Assembly (NCBI RefSeq): GCF_900110245.1
Contig: NZ_FOCZ01000017.1
Coordinates: forward strand, 1-64,000
Length of the DNA: 64,000 nucleotides
Reading direction: 5' to 3'
Origin: Niastella yeongjuensis
GTDB lineage: Bacteria; Bacteroidota; Bacteroidia; Chitinophagales; Chitinophagaceae
Below, piece after piece: positions 53,312 to 62,854 of this stretch. A program made the position numbers and the translations under genes. A model generated the notes under the pieces. The model did no database searches. It worked only from the letters and a program-made list of their open reading frames with translations, and was not told where the DNA came from. Within the stretch, counting starts at the first letter, position 1. Every line of letters starts with the position of its first letter.

Positions 53312-56300
53312 TTACTTTTTTATACTGTATAAAACCGGGTAATCGTTATTTCTTGCAAACAATACATAATTAACTCCTGTGGCGGGTATCAGGGTAATGT
53401 CGCGCACCTCCCCATCTACCAGCAGGCCCGATTGCCTGGCCGGCAACCAGGTGAAGTGGCCTTTGCCATTATTGAGCAATACATCACCATAGCTGGCATC
53501 CAGTTTTCCAAACTGGGGCGGAAAGCCTGATCTGTTTCCACCCAATACCAGATCGGTAAATCCATCTTTATTTACATCGGCACAAAGAATAGCATTCATC
53601 ACTGATAGTTGTACCTGGTAGGGCAATGGCTGAATGGCAAACTGCCCGTTGCCTTTATTGACGGCCACGCACGATTTGGAATAGTTAAATAGCTTCACCC
53701 TGCTTTTGTCCATCATTTCTTTGGAAAACAATTCCTGGATAGATCTTTTCGCATAATCCTTATGCTTCAGGTTCTCCTTTTTTATAGAAGGAATTTCATC
53801 CTGCATTTCGCGCTTCAAAAACACCGGCACATCGCGTTTGTCTACCGTGCGGGTAAGTATTTTATCCGCTGACCCATTGCTGTTAAAATCATTGATCCAC
53901 AATTTTACCGGGTTGGCCGCATCGGGATGCAGGTAAAAATTATCCCCTACATTACCCAATACGAGATCGGTTTTGCCATCATGGTTTATATCGGCAGCTG
54001 TTACTGTTTGCCACCAGCCATATAATTCCCCGAGATGGCTTTTTACTTCTATAAAATGATCGCCATTAAATGAAAAAATGCGGGGTACCATCCACTCACC
54101 AACTATTACCAGTTCTTTACTGGTATCGCCTGTTACATCGGCCCATACAGCGCCCGTAACCATACCAATATTAGCAATATCGGGGTTCTTTGTTTTTGCG
54201 ATATCAGTAAAATGGCCCTGGCCATCGTTCTGAAACAAATAACTGGCAGGTGTAACGCCATAATTACCGGGGGTGCTTCGGCTGCCTACAAACAGGTCAA
54301 GGTCCCCATCGTGATCAAAATCATTGGCAATGGCTACCCCCGTATTCATGCCATCGCTTTTAAACGCGGCGGCATCGAGGGTGAAATTTCCTTTGCCATC
54401 GTTCTTAAACAGGCGGCATTGCATTTCACGGCTATAAGGCGGAGAATTATTGCCCCCCGGCCCTATAAACAAATCAACGTCGCCATCTTTATCGCAATCG
54501 AAGAATAAGACCGCTTCATCTTCAAAATCTTTGAACTGCATAAAAAGCGGTTCCTGCTTTTTAATAAACCCACCGGTCTTTTGCTGCAGGTACAATTGCC
54601 CGGGATGGTCTTTTGTTCCATCAATATACAGATCCATTAACCCATCGCCGTTAACATCGGCCGTAGCTATTTTGGGCCCTTCGCGGGAAAGTATTTCAGG
54701 AATGTTTCTTTCGTAATAGAAATCTACATAATCATCCTCCACATGCTTTTCAAATGTATTGGGTGCCAGCGTGAACAGACCTCCCCTGTTTTGCAGCGTA
54801 TCAGGCAGGGGACCTTTAATAGTATTGGCTTTGGTAAACACCAGTAGCGTATCTATGGCCGGATGTACAATAGTTTCTATAGAACGATCTGGCCACATAA
54901 TGACCATCGAATCAATTGCTGTCTTTTTTCCTAAACCTACCACCTGTTTATAATCCATGGACGATTGAAAACCCCGGCTTGGCACTACTTCACGGGTTAT
55001 AATGGAACCACCGGCATGTACGGTTATTTTACTTCCTATCGCAAACGTGTTTTGATTGCCTTCTTTAAGTAACACACTCAGGTAATGATTGCTATGCTGT
55101 TGCCTGGCCCGGTTCTTATAAATAAAAGCCGGCCCGTTAATATTATTGATCACCAGGTCAAGGTCACCGTCATTATCAAGGTCGGCATAGGCAGCGCCGT
55201 TTGAAAAAGAAGGCTGGGTAAATCCCCATTCTTTGCCTGCATCGGCAAACTGCAGATTGCCCAAATTCCGGAACGCTTTATTGATGACGGGTGTTTTGGG
55301 AATATGCTCCAGTACTTCATTTACCTTTTCTTTTTGCCCGGTTAACACCATTTTTTGAATGACGTCGTTGGCGAAGAAGTCCATAAAATCAAGATCGGTC
55401 ACATCGCGGTTCACGCCATTGCATACATAAATATCATTCAGGCCATCGTTATCGGCGTCGAACAACAGAGCACCCCAGCTCCAGTCGGAGGCACAAACAC
55501 CACTGTAATTGGCAACGTCGGAAAAAGTGCCATTGCCATTGTTTATCTGCAAACAGTTTTTCATGTACTGGTGGTAGAAGCCTATGTTCAACTTATTGCG
55601 ATACTGATCAATATTATCAAATGCACCCAGGGTTTTTAAGCGGTAGTCATTATCGGGCAGCATGTCGGTGGTGAAAATATCTGCATATCCATCGTTGTTA
55701 ATATCGGCTATATCGGCGCCCATCGAGGAAAAGCTGTTCTGCTTCATGCATTTTTCCATTTCATCTTTAAAGGTGCCGTTGCGTTGATTGATGTATAAAT
55801 AGTCACGCTCGTATGAATCGTTGGCTACGTAAATATCAGGATAGCCGTCGTTGTTGATATCTGTTACGGAAACGCCAAGGCCAAAACTCATTAAGGTACC
55901 GTGTATGCCTGCTTCTTTATCTACCTGGGTAAAATGGCCATTGTCGTTCCGGTATAAGTGATCACCGCCATCCTTTACAAAGGCAGCTACAGGCCATTCG
56001 CTGGCGGGCAGATCGCGGCGATTGGTATACCCCAGCGTATTAACCGGCATGGGGCTGTTGTCTATCATAAAGCAATCCAGATCGCCATCGAGGTCATAAT
56101 CGAAAAAAGAAACCTGCGTGGTATACGCTGAAATGGCCAGTCCATATTGAGCGGCTGATTCTGTAAAGGTGAGATTATGATTATTAATATAAAGTTTATT
56201 CCGCCGGTTGCCGTTTTTCATGTGACCCGAATTACACACGTACATATCGAGCCAGCCATCGTTATTAATATCTACCATTACGGCCCCGGTGCTCCACATG

Positions 56301-56629
56301 CTGTCCTGCTTCATACCGCTTTTGGCTGTAATGTCTTCAAATTTGAAATCACCTTTATTGAGGTAGAGCTTGTTTTCCGCCATATTAGAAGTAAGCAGTA
56401 CATCGGCCAAACCATCATTATTGATATCGCCAATAGCTACACCGCCGCCATTATAAAAATTGCGGAACAAAAAGCTGTTGTCATATTCCTGGTCAACCAC
56501 CTGGTTATTGAAATTAATACCGGAGTTTTCAACCAGTTCAAAAAGGGTTGAGGAGGTGTCTTTTTTGTTGTTACAGGAATAACAAACAGCTACTGTGAGC
56601 AAACAGCCAAGCAATCTTTTTAAATACAT
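53312..56629 (-). CDS. FG-GAP/VCBS-repeat lipoprotein with ASPIC/UnbV domain (CRTAC1-like), copy 1
   Basis: A 1105-residue paralogue of the following gene, alike in order and length: lipobox VCYSC (about residues 14-18), FELVENSGINFNNQV, repeated calcium motifs (DINNDGLAD, DINNDGWLD, DLDNDGDLD, DFDHDGDLD) and an ASPIC-like segment near 520-600 (FAIGSKITVHAGG, VGLGKK, MWPDRS). The ATG at 56,629 was chosen over a frame start at 56,695 because it directly precedes the lipoprotein signal. A stem-loop lies between susD and this gene. Confidence 0.9.
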   Translation of the reverse strand: MYLKRLLGCLLTVAVCYSCNNKKDTSSTLFELVENSGINFNNQVVDQEYDNSFLFRNFYNGGGVAIGDINNDGLADVLLTSNMAENKLYLNKGDFKFEDITAKSGMKQDSMWSTGAVMVDINNDGWLDMYVCNSGHMKNGNRRNKLYINNHNLTFTESAAQYGLAISAYTTQVSFFDYDLDGDLDCFMIDNSPMPVNTLGYTNRRDLPASEWPVAAFVKDGGDHLYRNDNGHFTQVDKEAGIHGTLMSFGLGVSVTDINNDGYPDIYVANDSYERDYLYINQRNGTFKDEMEKCMKQNSFSSMGADIADINNDGYADIFTTDMLPDNDYRLKTLGAFDNIDQYRNKLNIGFYHQYMKNCLQINNGNGTFSDVANYSGVCASDWSWGALLFDADNDGLNDIYVCNGVNRDVTDLDFMDFFANDVIQKMVLTGQKEKVNEVLEHIPKTPVINKAFRNLGNLQFADAGKEWGFTQPSFSNGAAYADLDNDGDLDLVINNINGPAFIYKNRARQQHSNHYLSVLLKEGNQNTFAIGSKITVHAGGSIITREVVPSRGFQSSMDYKQVVGLGKKTAIDSMVIMWPDRSIETIVHPAIDTLLVFTKANTIKGPLPDTLQNRGGLFTLAPNTFEKHVEDDYVDFYYERNIPEILSREGPKIATADVNGDGLMDLYIDGTKDHPGQLYLQQKTGGFIKKQEPLFMQFKDFEDEAVLFFDCDKDGDVDLFIGPGGNNSPPYSREMQCRLFKNDGKGNFTLDAAAFKSDGMNTGVAIANDFDHDGDLDLFVGSRSTPGNYGVTPASYLFQNDGQGHFTDIAKTKNPDIANIGMVTGAVWADVTGDTSKELVIVGEWMVPRIFSFNGDHFIEVKSHLGELYGWWQTVTAADINHDGKTDLVLGNVGDNFYLHPDAANPVKLWINDFNSNGSADKILTRTVDKRDVPVFLKREMQDEIPSIKKENLKHKDYAKRSIQELFSKEMMDKSRVKLFNYSKSCVAVNKGNGQFAIQPLPYQVQLSVMNAILCADVNKDGFTDLVLGGNRSGFPPQFGKLDASYGDVLLNNGKGHFTWLPARQSGLLVDGEVRDITLIPATGVNYVLFARNNDYPVLYSIKK

Positions 56630-56683
56630 CCAGATATTAATATTATCGAATATAATGGGTGTGTTCTTCAGGGACAATGAAAG

Positions 56684-56716
56684 CACAAAGGCCATTATTG
56701 AATAATGACCTTTGTG
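56684..56716 (-). promoter_or_regulatory. Intercistronic stem-loop between susD and the FG-GAP genes
   Basis: CACAAAGG with CCTTTGTG (8 bp), then CATTAT with ATAATG (6 bp) after a one-base bulge, and a 3-nt loop. No T run follows on the minus strand, so it is more likely an mRNA-stability or processing element than a terminator. Confidence 0.6.
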
Positions 56717-56741
56717 ATTACAATAAATTTAAGCATTAAAG

Positions 56742-58334
56742 TTATTCAGCGTAGCCTGGATTTTGTTTCAAATTAGGATTTGCCAGTAATTCGTCGGGGG
56801 CAATGGGGAATAAGAGATTGCGTTGCGGATCGGCGTCAGCAGCTTTTAATGCCCATTGTTTCAGAAATACGCCAAAGCGGATGAGGTCCTGCCGGCGCCA
56901 GCTTTCAAAATACAATTCCCGGCCTCTTTCGGCCAGTAAGGTAGTAGGGTCATATACGTTATTCGCATTTACCAGGGTGATAGTGGCCAGCGGAGTAGCT
57001 CCCCGGGCGGCTCTTAGTTCGTTTACGTACACCAGTGCGGCGCCCATATCGGCATTTGTTTGTCGCAATTTAGCTTCTGCCATCATTAACAGCACATCGC
57101 CATAGCGGAAGATCTGTAACTGGTTCCTTTGATTGCCACCGCTGTAAGCTTTATAATCGGGCGGATATTTAACGACCCTGATACCTGCTACTTCAAGCCG
57201 GCCTTTGTCAATTTCTACCAGGTTTACATCCGGTGTAAACGAAAGCGGATTTCCCTGGCGGTCTTTTATAGCCACTCCGGCTTCATTCATCTGCTGGCCC
57301 ACTACCAGACCAGGTTTTAATCCTGATGAATCAGTTACACCGGTGTAAGCAACGCCACCCTTTCTGGAATCAGTTGTACCGAACGTATTGTAAAAATCAG
57401 CTACGGTAGTAAATCCATTCCAGCCGGCGCTGCCAAAGGTGTTGTTCTTATCCCAGGAGTTATAGTGCAGGGTCATCATCCAGCGGGCATTTACGCCGCC
57501 GCTATTGATACCGTTATTGGTAGCGGCTCCTGAATTTGGCCAGGAGAGGATCGATTCTTTGGCGGTGGTTGCATTGGTAGGGCCGAAATTATCGAAGTAA
57601 TTGGGGGTAAGCGAATAACCTCCGCCCTGTATAGCTGTGCCCAGGGCAACCACCTGTTGCATATCGGCATTATCAAAAGTGGGCGTTTGTTTATTCAGAA
57701 AGGCGCCTTTATTCAACAGCACTTTCATTAACAAAAAACGCGCGGCATCGGGGCTGGCTTTATATGGTTTGTTGGCGGCTGATAACTGAGGAATAATGGC
57801 CGTCAAAGTATTCACCAGTGTATCCACGGCCTGTGCCGGGGTCATTACCGGAGCAGGCTCAAGGCTGTTGTAGGCATTTATTTCCCGGTAAGGCACCTGG
57901 CCATACAGGTCGAGCAAATAGAACTGTGACAGGGAACGCAGGAACAATGCTTCTGCCCGCTGACCGGCACTGGGATTAGCTGCGAGCACGGTGAGGGCTG
58001 CACTTTGCAAGCCACCCAGGCCATTGTACACACTTTTAAACTGGGCATGTATCACGTTCCAGGTATGGGCATGTAACACCCGCCAAACACCGTTGTCGTC
58101 CCAGTCACCGCCCCGCGTAGGGATCAATGCTTCGTCGGTGGTTGTTTCCTGTAAGGAGAATAACTGGTCCTGCGCGTGCATCAGCCCATTCATGCTGTTA
58201 TAGGCTGCGTTGAGCAGGGAATTTACGTCAGCGTTTTGAGCACCGGTGGTAAAGCTATCATTCAGTTTCTGGTCCAGCTTCGTACAACCCATAACAGTCA
58301 CCAACCCGAGTATCGATATATATTTAAGTTTCAT
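56742..58334 (-). CDS. SusD/RagB-family nutrient-binding lipoprotein
   Basis: A 530-residue outer-membrane lipoprotein that acts as the lid of a SusC channel. The signal peptide ends VMGC (Cys 17). N-terminal SusD-like region: NADVNSLLNAAYNSMNGLM (about 34-52), LRSLSQFYLLDLYGQVPY (about 132-149). The C-terminal RagB/SusD domain has YVNELRAARG and ERGRELYFESWRRQDLIRFG (about 468-488), ending PIAPDELLANPNLKQNPGY. It lies 22 nt after susC. No glycoside hydrolase is adjacent, so the substrate could be a glycan or another polymer. Confidence 0.95.
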   Translation of the reverse strand: MKLKYISILGLVTVMGCTKLDQKLNDSFTTGAQNADVNSLLNAAYNSMNGLMHAQDQLFSLQETTTDEALIPTRGGDWDDNGVWRVLHAHTWNVIHAQFKSVYNGLGGLQSAALTVLAANPSAGQRAEALFLRSLSQFYLLDLYGQVPYREINAYNSLEPAPVMTPAQAVDTLVNTLTAIIPQLSAANKPYKASPDAARFLLMKVLLNKGAFLNKQTPTFDNADMQQVVALGTAIQGGGYSLTPNYFDNFGPTNATTAKESILSWPNSGAATNNGINSGGVNARWMMTLHYNSWDKNNTFGSAGWNGFTTVADFYNTFGTTDSRKGGVAYTGVTDSSGLKPGLVVGQQMNEAGVAIKDRQGNPLSFTPDVNLVEIDKGRLEVAGIRVVKYPPDYKAYSGGNQRNQLQIFRYGDVLLMMAEAKLRQTNADMGAALVYVNELRAARGATPLATITLVNANNVYDPTTLLAERGRELYFESWRRQDLIRFGVFLKQWALKAADADPQRNLLFPIAPDELLANPNLKQNPGYAE

Positions 58335-58355
58335 TTTGTTTAGTTTAAGTTACGG

Positions 58356-61343
58356 TTATAATTGAAAGCTTACACCTAATAAGAAGGTCCTTTGGGTTGG
58401 GTAACCTATATAATCAACACCCAGTGACGGTACTCCATTCAATGCTTTATCAACATTCACTTCAGGATCGAAGCCCTTGTATTTTGAGATCACAAAGACG
58501 TTATTTACGGTAGCTGATACCCGCAGATTTTTTACCTGGTTACCAATATTGCCAAAAGTATACGACAGGCTGGCGTTGTGTAATTTCACATAACTGCCCT
58601 TTTCGAGGAAGCGGGTTGAGGTGGCAATGTTATTGGCAACATTCTCTGCAGAATTGGGCAGGTCTTCGGCTATATTACGGCCGCCAACTATATTTGAAAT
58701 GTTCAGTACGCTCATGGCCGTATTGTTGTACAACTTGTTGCCGAACTGGCCATGCGCCCCCAGATTCAAATTCCATTTTTTATACCCAATATCTGTATTG
58801 AAACCCATGTATGCTTTGGGGTTAGGATCAGCCACATATTCGGGCGTTCCATTATTTTTATAAGTACCTATACCATCTTTATCAAATCCCAAAAACACGG
58901 GCAGCCAAAAAACGTTTAAAGGTTGGTCGTTGGCAATGGCTTCAGAATAGGCACCACTGGTTCCCTGACCATGCAAGGCACCTGTTAATAAATAAGGAGC
59001 CGTTCCTGCCTGCGGATACACAAACCTGTTCTTGAGGAAGGTTACGTTTCCGTTGGCACTCCAGGTAAAATCCTTATTGGTAATGATATCTGCACCAAGG
59101 CTAACTTCCACCCCATTATTCCTAACATAGGCATCCGTAATATTTATATACTGGCTGGCCCCGGGGAAGGGTTGCGAAATTGTTTTCAGGATAATAGGAT
59201 CGGTTGTTTTCTTGTTGAAATAATCAACTGACCCATAGATCCTGCCGCCCATCAGCTGAAAATCGACACCGGCATTGATAGACTTTACTGTTTCCCATTT
59301 CAGATCGGGATTGCCAAAATGCAGCGTTGATAAAGTACCATTATTAGTATACTGGTATACGTCGAGTGCCGCATTGGCCGGGAATTCCTGGTTACCTGTT
59401 TCACCATAACCTACCCGTACTTTAAGAAAATTGATGACCTTCAGGTCCTTCATGAAATCTTCACTGCTCACTGTCCAGGATGCAGCAACTGAAGGGAAGT
59501 TGGCATATTTGTTATTGGAACCGAATTTGCTTGAGCCATCCCGGCGAATGGTAGCGGTTAAATTAAATTTGTCTTTAAATCCCAGGATCGCCCGGGCAAA
59601 GTAACTTTGAATTTCAACCAGCGGATCGCGGAACGAAGCGGCCTGTAAGTTACCCTGTTTTCCTGCAGCCATATTATCATAGTAATGTATTCCTGTGCGG
59701 CTGGTTTGCGTAAGGTTGTAAGGAAAATCATATACATAGGTGGTATTGCCCCAGTAATTGGTTTTCCAGTATTCGTACCCTATCAATGCATTCAGGGTAA
59801 AATCGTCGGAGAGGTCTTTGTTGAAATTAAGGGTGTGGGTAATTGTCTGTGATGATAAATTTCTTCCGTATACTGCGGCAAGCCCTTTTGCGTCGGCATC
59901 GCCGCCGGTACCCTTTATCCAGCCCTGGATCTCACCCTTTCTGTCGCCCCGGCCGTAGTTAAGGCCGTACAGGAACCGGTATTCCAGCCAGTTGGTAAAC
60001 TTGTAACCAGCGTTTACATTTCCCAGCAGGGTAGTAATGTTTACATAGTCATTATAAGCGTCTGATATAGCCAGCGGATTAACCTGGCCGCTGGGGTTTG
60101 CCTGGTTATACGTTCCATCGCTGTGTTTCAATGGCAATGTTGGGTTCCAGATCAACGCCAGTGATATCAGGTTCCCATTACTGCCCGCATCCTGCGAAAT
60201 GGGTGCCACCTGTTCCATAACCTGTGAAGCTGTAGCGCTAAAGTCAATACTTAACCTTTTATCGAAAAATTTATACTGCCCATTAAAGTTCCCGGTATAC
60301 TTTTTTAGGTTGGTCTTTAAAATGATACCGTCCTGGTCGCCTGCAAAGAAAGAAGCGCGGTAACGGCCATTGTCATTTCCGCCGCTGAAAGCCAGTGAAT
60401 AGTTTTGTGTGAAACCATGCCGGAGGATCTCATCAAATGGATTGATGCTGGCACCCGAATCAGATAAAGGAGCGTTGTACTTAGCCAGCGCAGCGCGGTA
60501 CCCGCCTGCGTCCAGCACTTTTATCTTCCTCATTTCATCACTAAAACCGGCCGATGCATTGGCATCGATCTTCATTACGCCCGGAGTTCCCTTTTTAGTA
60601 GTGATCAATACAACCCCGTTTGCCCCGCGAGATCCATAAATCGCAGAAGCAGAGGCATCTTTTAATACCTGTACATCTGAGATTTCATTGGGGTTTATAA
60701 AAGTGAGGGGGTCACTCGCGGGTGTGGCACCTACACCGGAAGGTGAAAAATCCGGACGGGCAGTTCTTCCATCCAATGGGATCCCATCTACTACATACAA
60801 AGGGGTGTTACCCGTTCTGATGGAGTTGTTACCCCTGATCTTTACAATGGTAAGTCCACCCGGCTGACCACTACTGTTGGTGATCTGCAAGCCTGGTACC
60901 TTACCCTGCAATAACTGTTCAGGTGTATTGATCTGTCCTTTGTTAAATTCCTTGGCCGTAACCGAAGATACAGCCCCTGTCAGATCACGTTTTCTTGCCG
61001 TACCGTAACCAACAACAACCACTTCATTCAAGCTGGCGTTGCTTTCAACTAAGGTAACGTCAGCAGTAGTGTTTGTGGAAATATCCACATCCATGGCGGT
61101 AAAACCAACCGCACTAACGGTTAGCGTTTTGGTTGCCTCGGGAACTGCCAGTCTGAAGATCCCTTCGGCATTGGTAGTGGTTCCACCTTTGGAACCTTTA
61201 ATAACAACAGAGGCCCCCGCAATACCGGTTCCCTTGCTGTCTTTGATACTACCCGTAATTTGTTTTGTTTGAGAATAGGCGGAGATAGAATAAATAGCAA
61301 ATAATAAAGGCAGTGTTGCCTTTAGCAATCGTTTTGAGGGCAT
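58356..61343 (-). CDS. SusC/RagA-family TonB-dependent outer-membrane transporter
   Basis: A 995-residue transporter. After the signal peptide (about 1-25) comes a carboxypeptidase-regulatory-like domain (about 28-105; TGSIKDSKGTGIAGASVVIK), the TonB-box region NEVVVVGYGTARKRDLTGAV (about 106-125), the plug (PGLQI, VRGN-like KIRGNNSI, YVVDGIPLDG, VLKDASASAIYGSRGANGVV) and a C-terminal beta-barrel ending RTFLLGVSFQL. It imports the ligand bound by SusD using TonB energy. It is first in the operon susC-susD-FG-GAP-FG-GAP. A promoter with a palindrome between its elements lies directly upstream. Confidence 0.96.
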   Translation of the reverse strand: MPSKRLLKATLPLLFAIYSISAYSQTKQITGSIKDSKGTGIAGASVVIKGSKGGTTTNAEGIFRLAVPEATKTLTVSAVGFTAMDVDISTNTTADVTLVESNASLNEVVVVGYGTARKRDLTGAVSSVTAKEFNKGQINTPEQLLQGKVPGLQITNSSGQPGGLTIVKIRGNNSIRTGNTPLYVVDGIPLDGRTARPDFSPSGVGATPASDPLTFINPNEISDVQVLKDASASAIYGSRGANGVVLITTKKGTPGVMKIDANASAGFSDEMRKIKVLDAGGYRAALAKYNAPLSDSGASINPFDEILRHGFTQNYSLAFSGGNDNGRYRASFFAGDQDGIILKTNLKKYTGNFNGQYKFFDKRLSIDFSATASQVMEQVAPISQDAGSNGNLISLALIWNPTLPLKHSDGTYNQANPSGQVNPLAISDAYNDYVNITTLLGNVNAGYKFTNWLEYRFLYGLNYGRGDRKGEIQGWIKGTGGDADAKGLAAVYGRNLSSQTITHTLNFNKDLSDDFTLNALIGYEYWKTNYWGNTTYVYDFPYNLTQTSRTGIHYYDNMAAGKQGNLQAASFRDPLVEIQSYFARAILGFKDKFNLTATIRRDGSSKFGSNNKYANFPSVAASWTVSSEDFMKDLKVINFLKVRVGYGETGNQEFPANAALDVYQYTNNGTLSTLHFGNPDLKWETVKSINAGVDFQLMGGRIYGSVDYFNKKTTDPIILKTISQPFPGASQYINITDAYVRNNGVEVSLGADIITNKDFTWSANGNVTFLKNRFVYPQAGTAPYLLTGALHGQGTSGAYSEAIANDQPLNVFWLPVFLGFDKDGIGTYKNNGTPEYVADPNPKAYMGFNTDIGYKKWNLNLGAHGQFGNKLYNNTAMSVLNISNIVGGRNIAEDLPNSAENVANNIATSTRFLEKGSYVKLHNASLSYTFGNIGNQVKNLRVSATVNNVFVISKYKGFDPEVNVDKALNGVPSLGVDYIGYPTQRTFLLGVSFQL

Positions 61344-61369
61344 AATAGAAGTAGTTATTGGTTAAGAAA

Positions 61370-61400
61370 CAATGATACCAATGTGTGACCTATACACAAT
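61370..61400 (-). promoter_or_regulatory. Promoter of the susC operon with internal operator-like palindrome
   Basis: On the minus strand ATTG (61,397-61,400), 19 nt, TATCATTG (61,370-61,377) fits the Bacteroidota promoter with one mismatch per box. TGTGT and ACACA (7-nt spacer, 61,382-61,398) form a palindrome between the boxes, a usual place for a repressor site. The rest of the gap (61,401-61,588) shows nothing else. Confidence 0.6.
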
Positions 61401-61588
61401 TATACTTAATTTCTTAGACTCCAAAAAATAAAACCCGCTCCAGTCAATGCTTTCCGAAACTTAATTGCTACAGAATACAGCCTTAATACAAGAAGTTGTA
61501 ATACAGTTACATGGCCAGGGACACTGACACGCATGTACCAGATTTATAGTAAGAATAGTGTGACTCTCTTTAAACAAGACACTCGCAA

Positions 61589-61620
61589 CAAAAAAAAGCT
61601 GCATATTATGCAGCTTTTAA
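61589..61620 (-). terminator. Rho-independent terminator of the NUDIX regulator gene
   Basis: AAAAGCTGCAT and ATGCAGCTTTT form a perfect stem with a 3-nt loop and a long T run on the minus strand. Confidence 0.88.
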
Positions 61621-61659
61621 ATATTGATAGTAATCACCTTATTTTTCGATAATGTTGGG

Positions 61660-62382
61660 TTATAGTACAGGCACAGGGGTTTGGGTCTTCTTCCCATTTG
61701 AAAAACGGGCGGCATTAAAACGGTATAGTTTTCCCGGACGGTGTGGAACATCCTGTTCCAGTTCATTCATATCTTCCAGCCAGTTCATCAGGAAGAACTT
61801 CTTACGGAAGTTACGGCGGTCCATTTTTACACCCAGAATGGCTTCATACAGGTTTTGTAATTCGCGGAGAGAGAACTTTTCGGGCAACAAATTGAAAACG
61901 ATGGGATGTTCTTCAATTTTTGATTGCAGCCTTTCCAAACAGGTGTCGAGGATGGTCTTATGATCGAACGCAAGATTAGCGATCTCATTTACCGGATGCC
62001 AGTGCAACTCATTGTCTGTTAGCATGGGTTGATGGTCCTTGATATTGATCAGTGAATAATAGGCGGTGCTGATAACACGCCCGGCAGGGTGCCGGCTTAC
62101 CTCACCAAAAGTATATACCTGTTCAAGATAAACATCATCAAGACCAGTGCGGTGCTTCAATACGCGGTATGAGGCGGTATCGAGGTTCTCATCGGGGCGT
62201 ACCAGGTCACCAAGTAATGACCATTGGTTATTGAACTCTTCCAGGTCGGATTTAATAAGTAATACTTTCAGCTCGTTTTTGTCAAAACCAAAAATTACAC
62301 AGTCAACAGAGATAGCGATCTGAAAAAACTCACGGTCTTCAGAGCGTAATTGAGTAATGGTTCTTTGTAATGCTGTTCCCAT
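61660..62382 (-). CDS. NUDIX-domain transcriptional regulator (NrtR/AraR type)
   Basis: A 240-residue protein with an N-terminal NUDIX-like domain (about 20-150; VDCVIFGFDKNELKVLLIK, LGDLVRPDENLDTASYRVLK) and a C-terminal winged helix (about 160-225; PEKFSLRELQNLYEAILGVK, DRRNFRKKFF). The NUDIX box is degenerate: the GxxxxExxxxAxxREhxEE pattern is not complete, so the domain probably senses a ligand instead of hydrolysing it, as in NrtR and in the Bacteroides arabinose regulator AraR. It stands just upstream of susC on the same strand with its own terminator, so it is a likely regulator of that operon. It has its own promoter. Confidence 0.87.
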   Translation of the reverse strand: MGTALQRTITQLRSEDREFFQIAISVDCVIFGFDKNELKVLLIKSDLEEFNNQWSLLGDLVRPDENLDTASYRVLKHRTGLDDVYLEQVYTFGEVSRHPAGRVISTAYYSLINIKDHQPMLTDNELHWHPVNEIANLAFDHKTILDTCLERLQSKIEEHPIVFNLLPEKFSLRELQNLYEAILGVKMDRRNFRKKFFLMNWLEDMNELEQDVPHRPGKLYRFNAARFSNGKKTQTPVPVL

Positions 62383-62421
62383 GGCTATAAGCAGATTGTC
62401 AGGGTTAAGAAATTGGTGATA

Positions 62422-62450
62422 TAAACATAAAACCTGTCATGATCAGTCAA
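62422..62450 (-). promoter_or_regulatory. Promoter of the NUDIX regulator gene
   Basis: On the minus strand TTG (62,448-62,450), 18 nt, TATGTTTA (62,422-62,429) fits the Bacteroidota consensus. CCTGT and ACAGG arms surround the -33 to spacer region. Confidence 0.5.
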
Positions 62451-62854
62451 CAGGCAGATTTGAAAAATCAAGCAAATTACAACTGGCAAATTACAACAAA
62501 CGGGACGGGGCCGGTAAGGCGGTGATCATCTATTGCGTAAAGATATACTGATTGTTTCACTCCCGAACGGTTGTTAATTTTTTACTCCACTTGTTGACCA
62601 CGGACATGTTTCAAATACCATACCTGTTTATGAAACCCAGGCCCAGCCGCAACTCGTTGCCTGTTAATTAGTTTTATAACTGTTAAGGCCATGGTCATAT
62701 GGCCTTTTTTGAATAAAAGGGGCTATTTTGCCGGCTGGGGCGCATGTACTAATTGATTTTTATCAATATCCGTGACGCTCCAGTGGGTGACTAAAGACCG
62801 GCCTGTGAAACAGGGCATTGATTTAACTTCGCATAAAACAGTAATAACATACTT
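62451..62854. other. Intergenic region upstream of ligA
   Basis: No coding frame was supported. It contains an orphan terminator-like hairpin (62,685-62,710). No clear ligA promoter was seen. Confidence 0.4.
62685..62710 (+). terminator. Orphan terminator-like hairpin
   Basis: AAGGCCAT and ATGGCCTT (6-nt loop) are followed by T residues on the plus strand, although no plus-strand gene precedes it. It could end a small RNA or be incidental. Confidence 0.5.
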
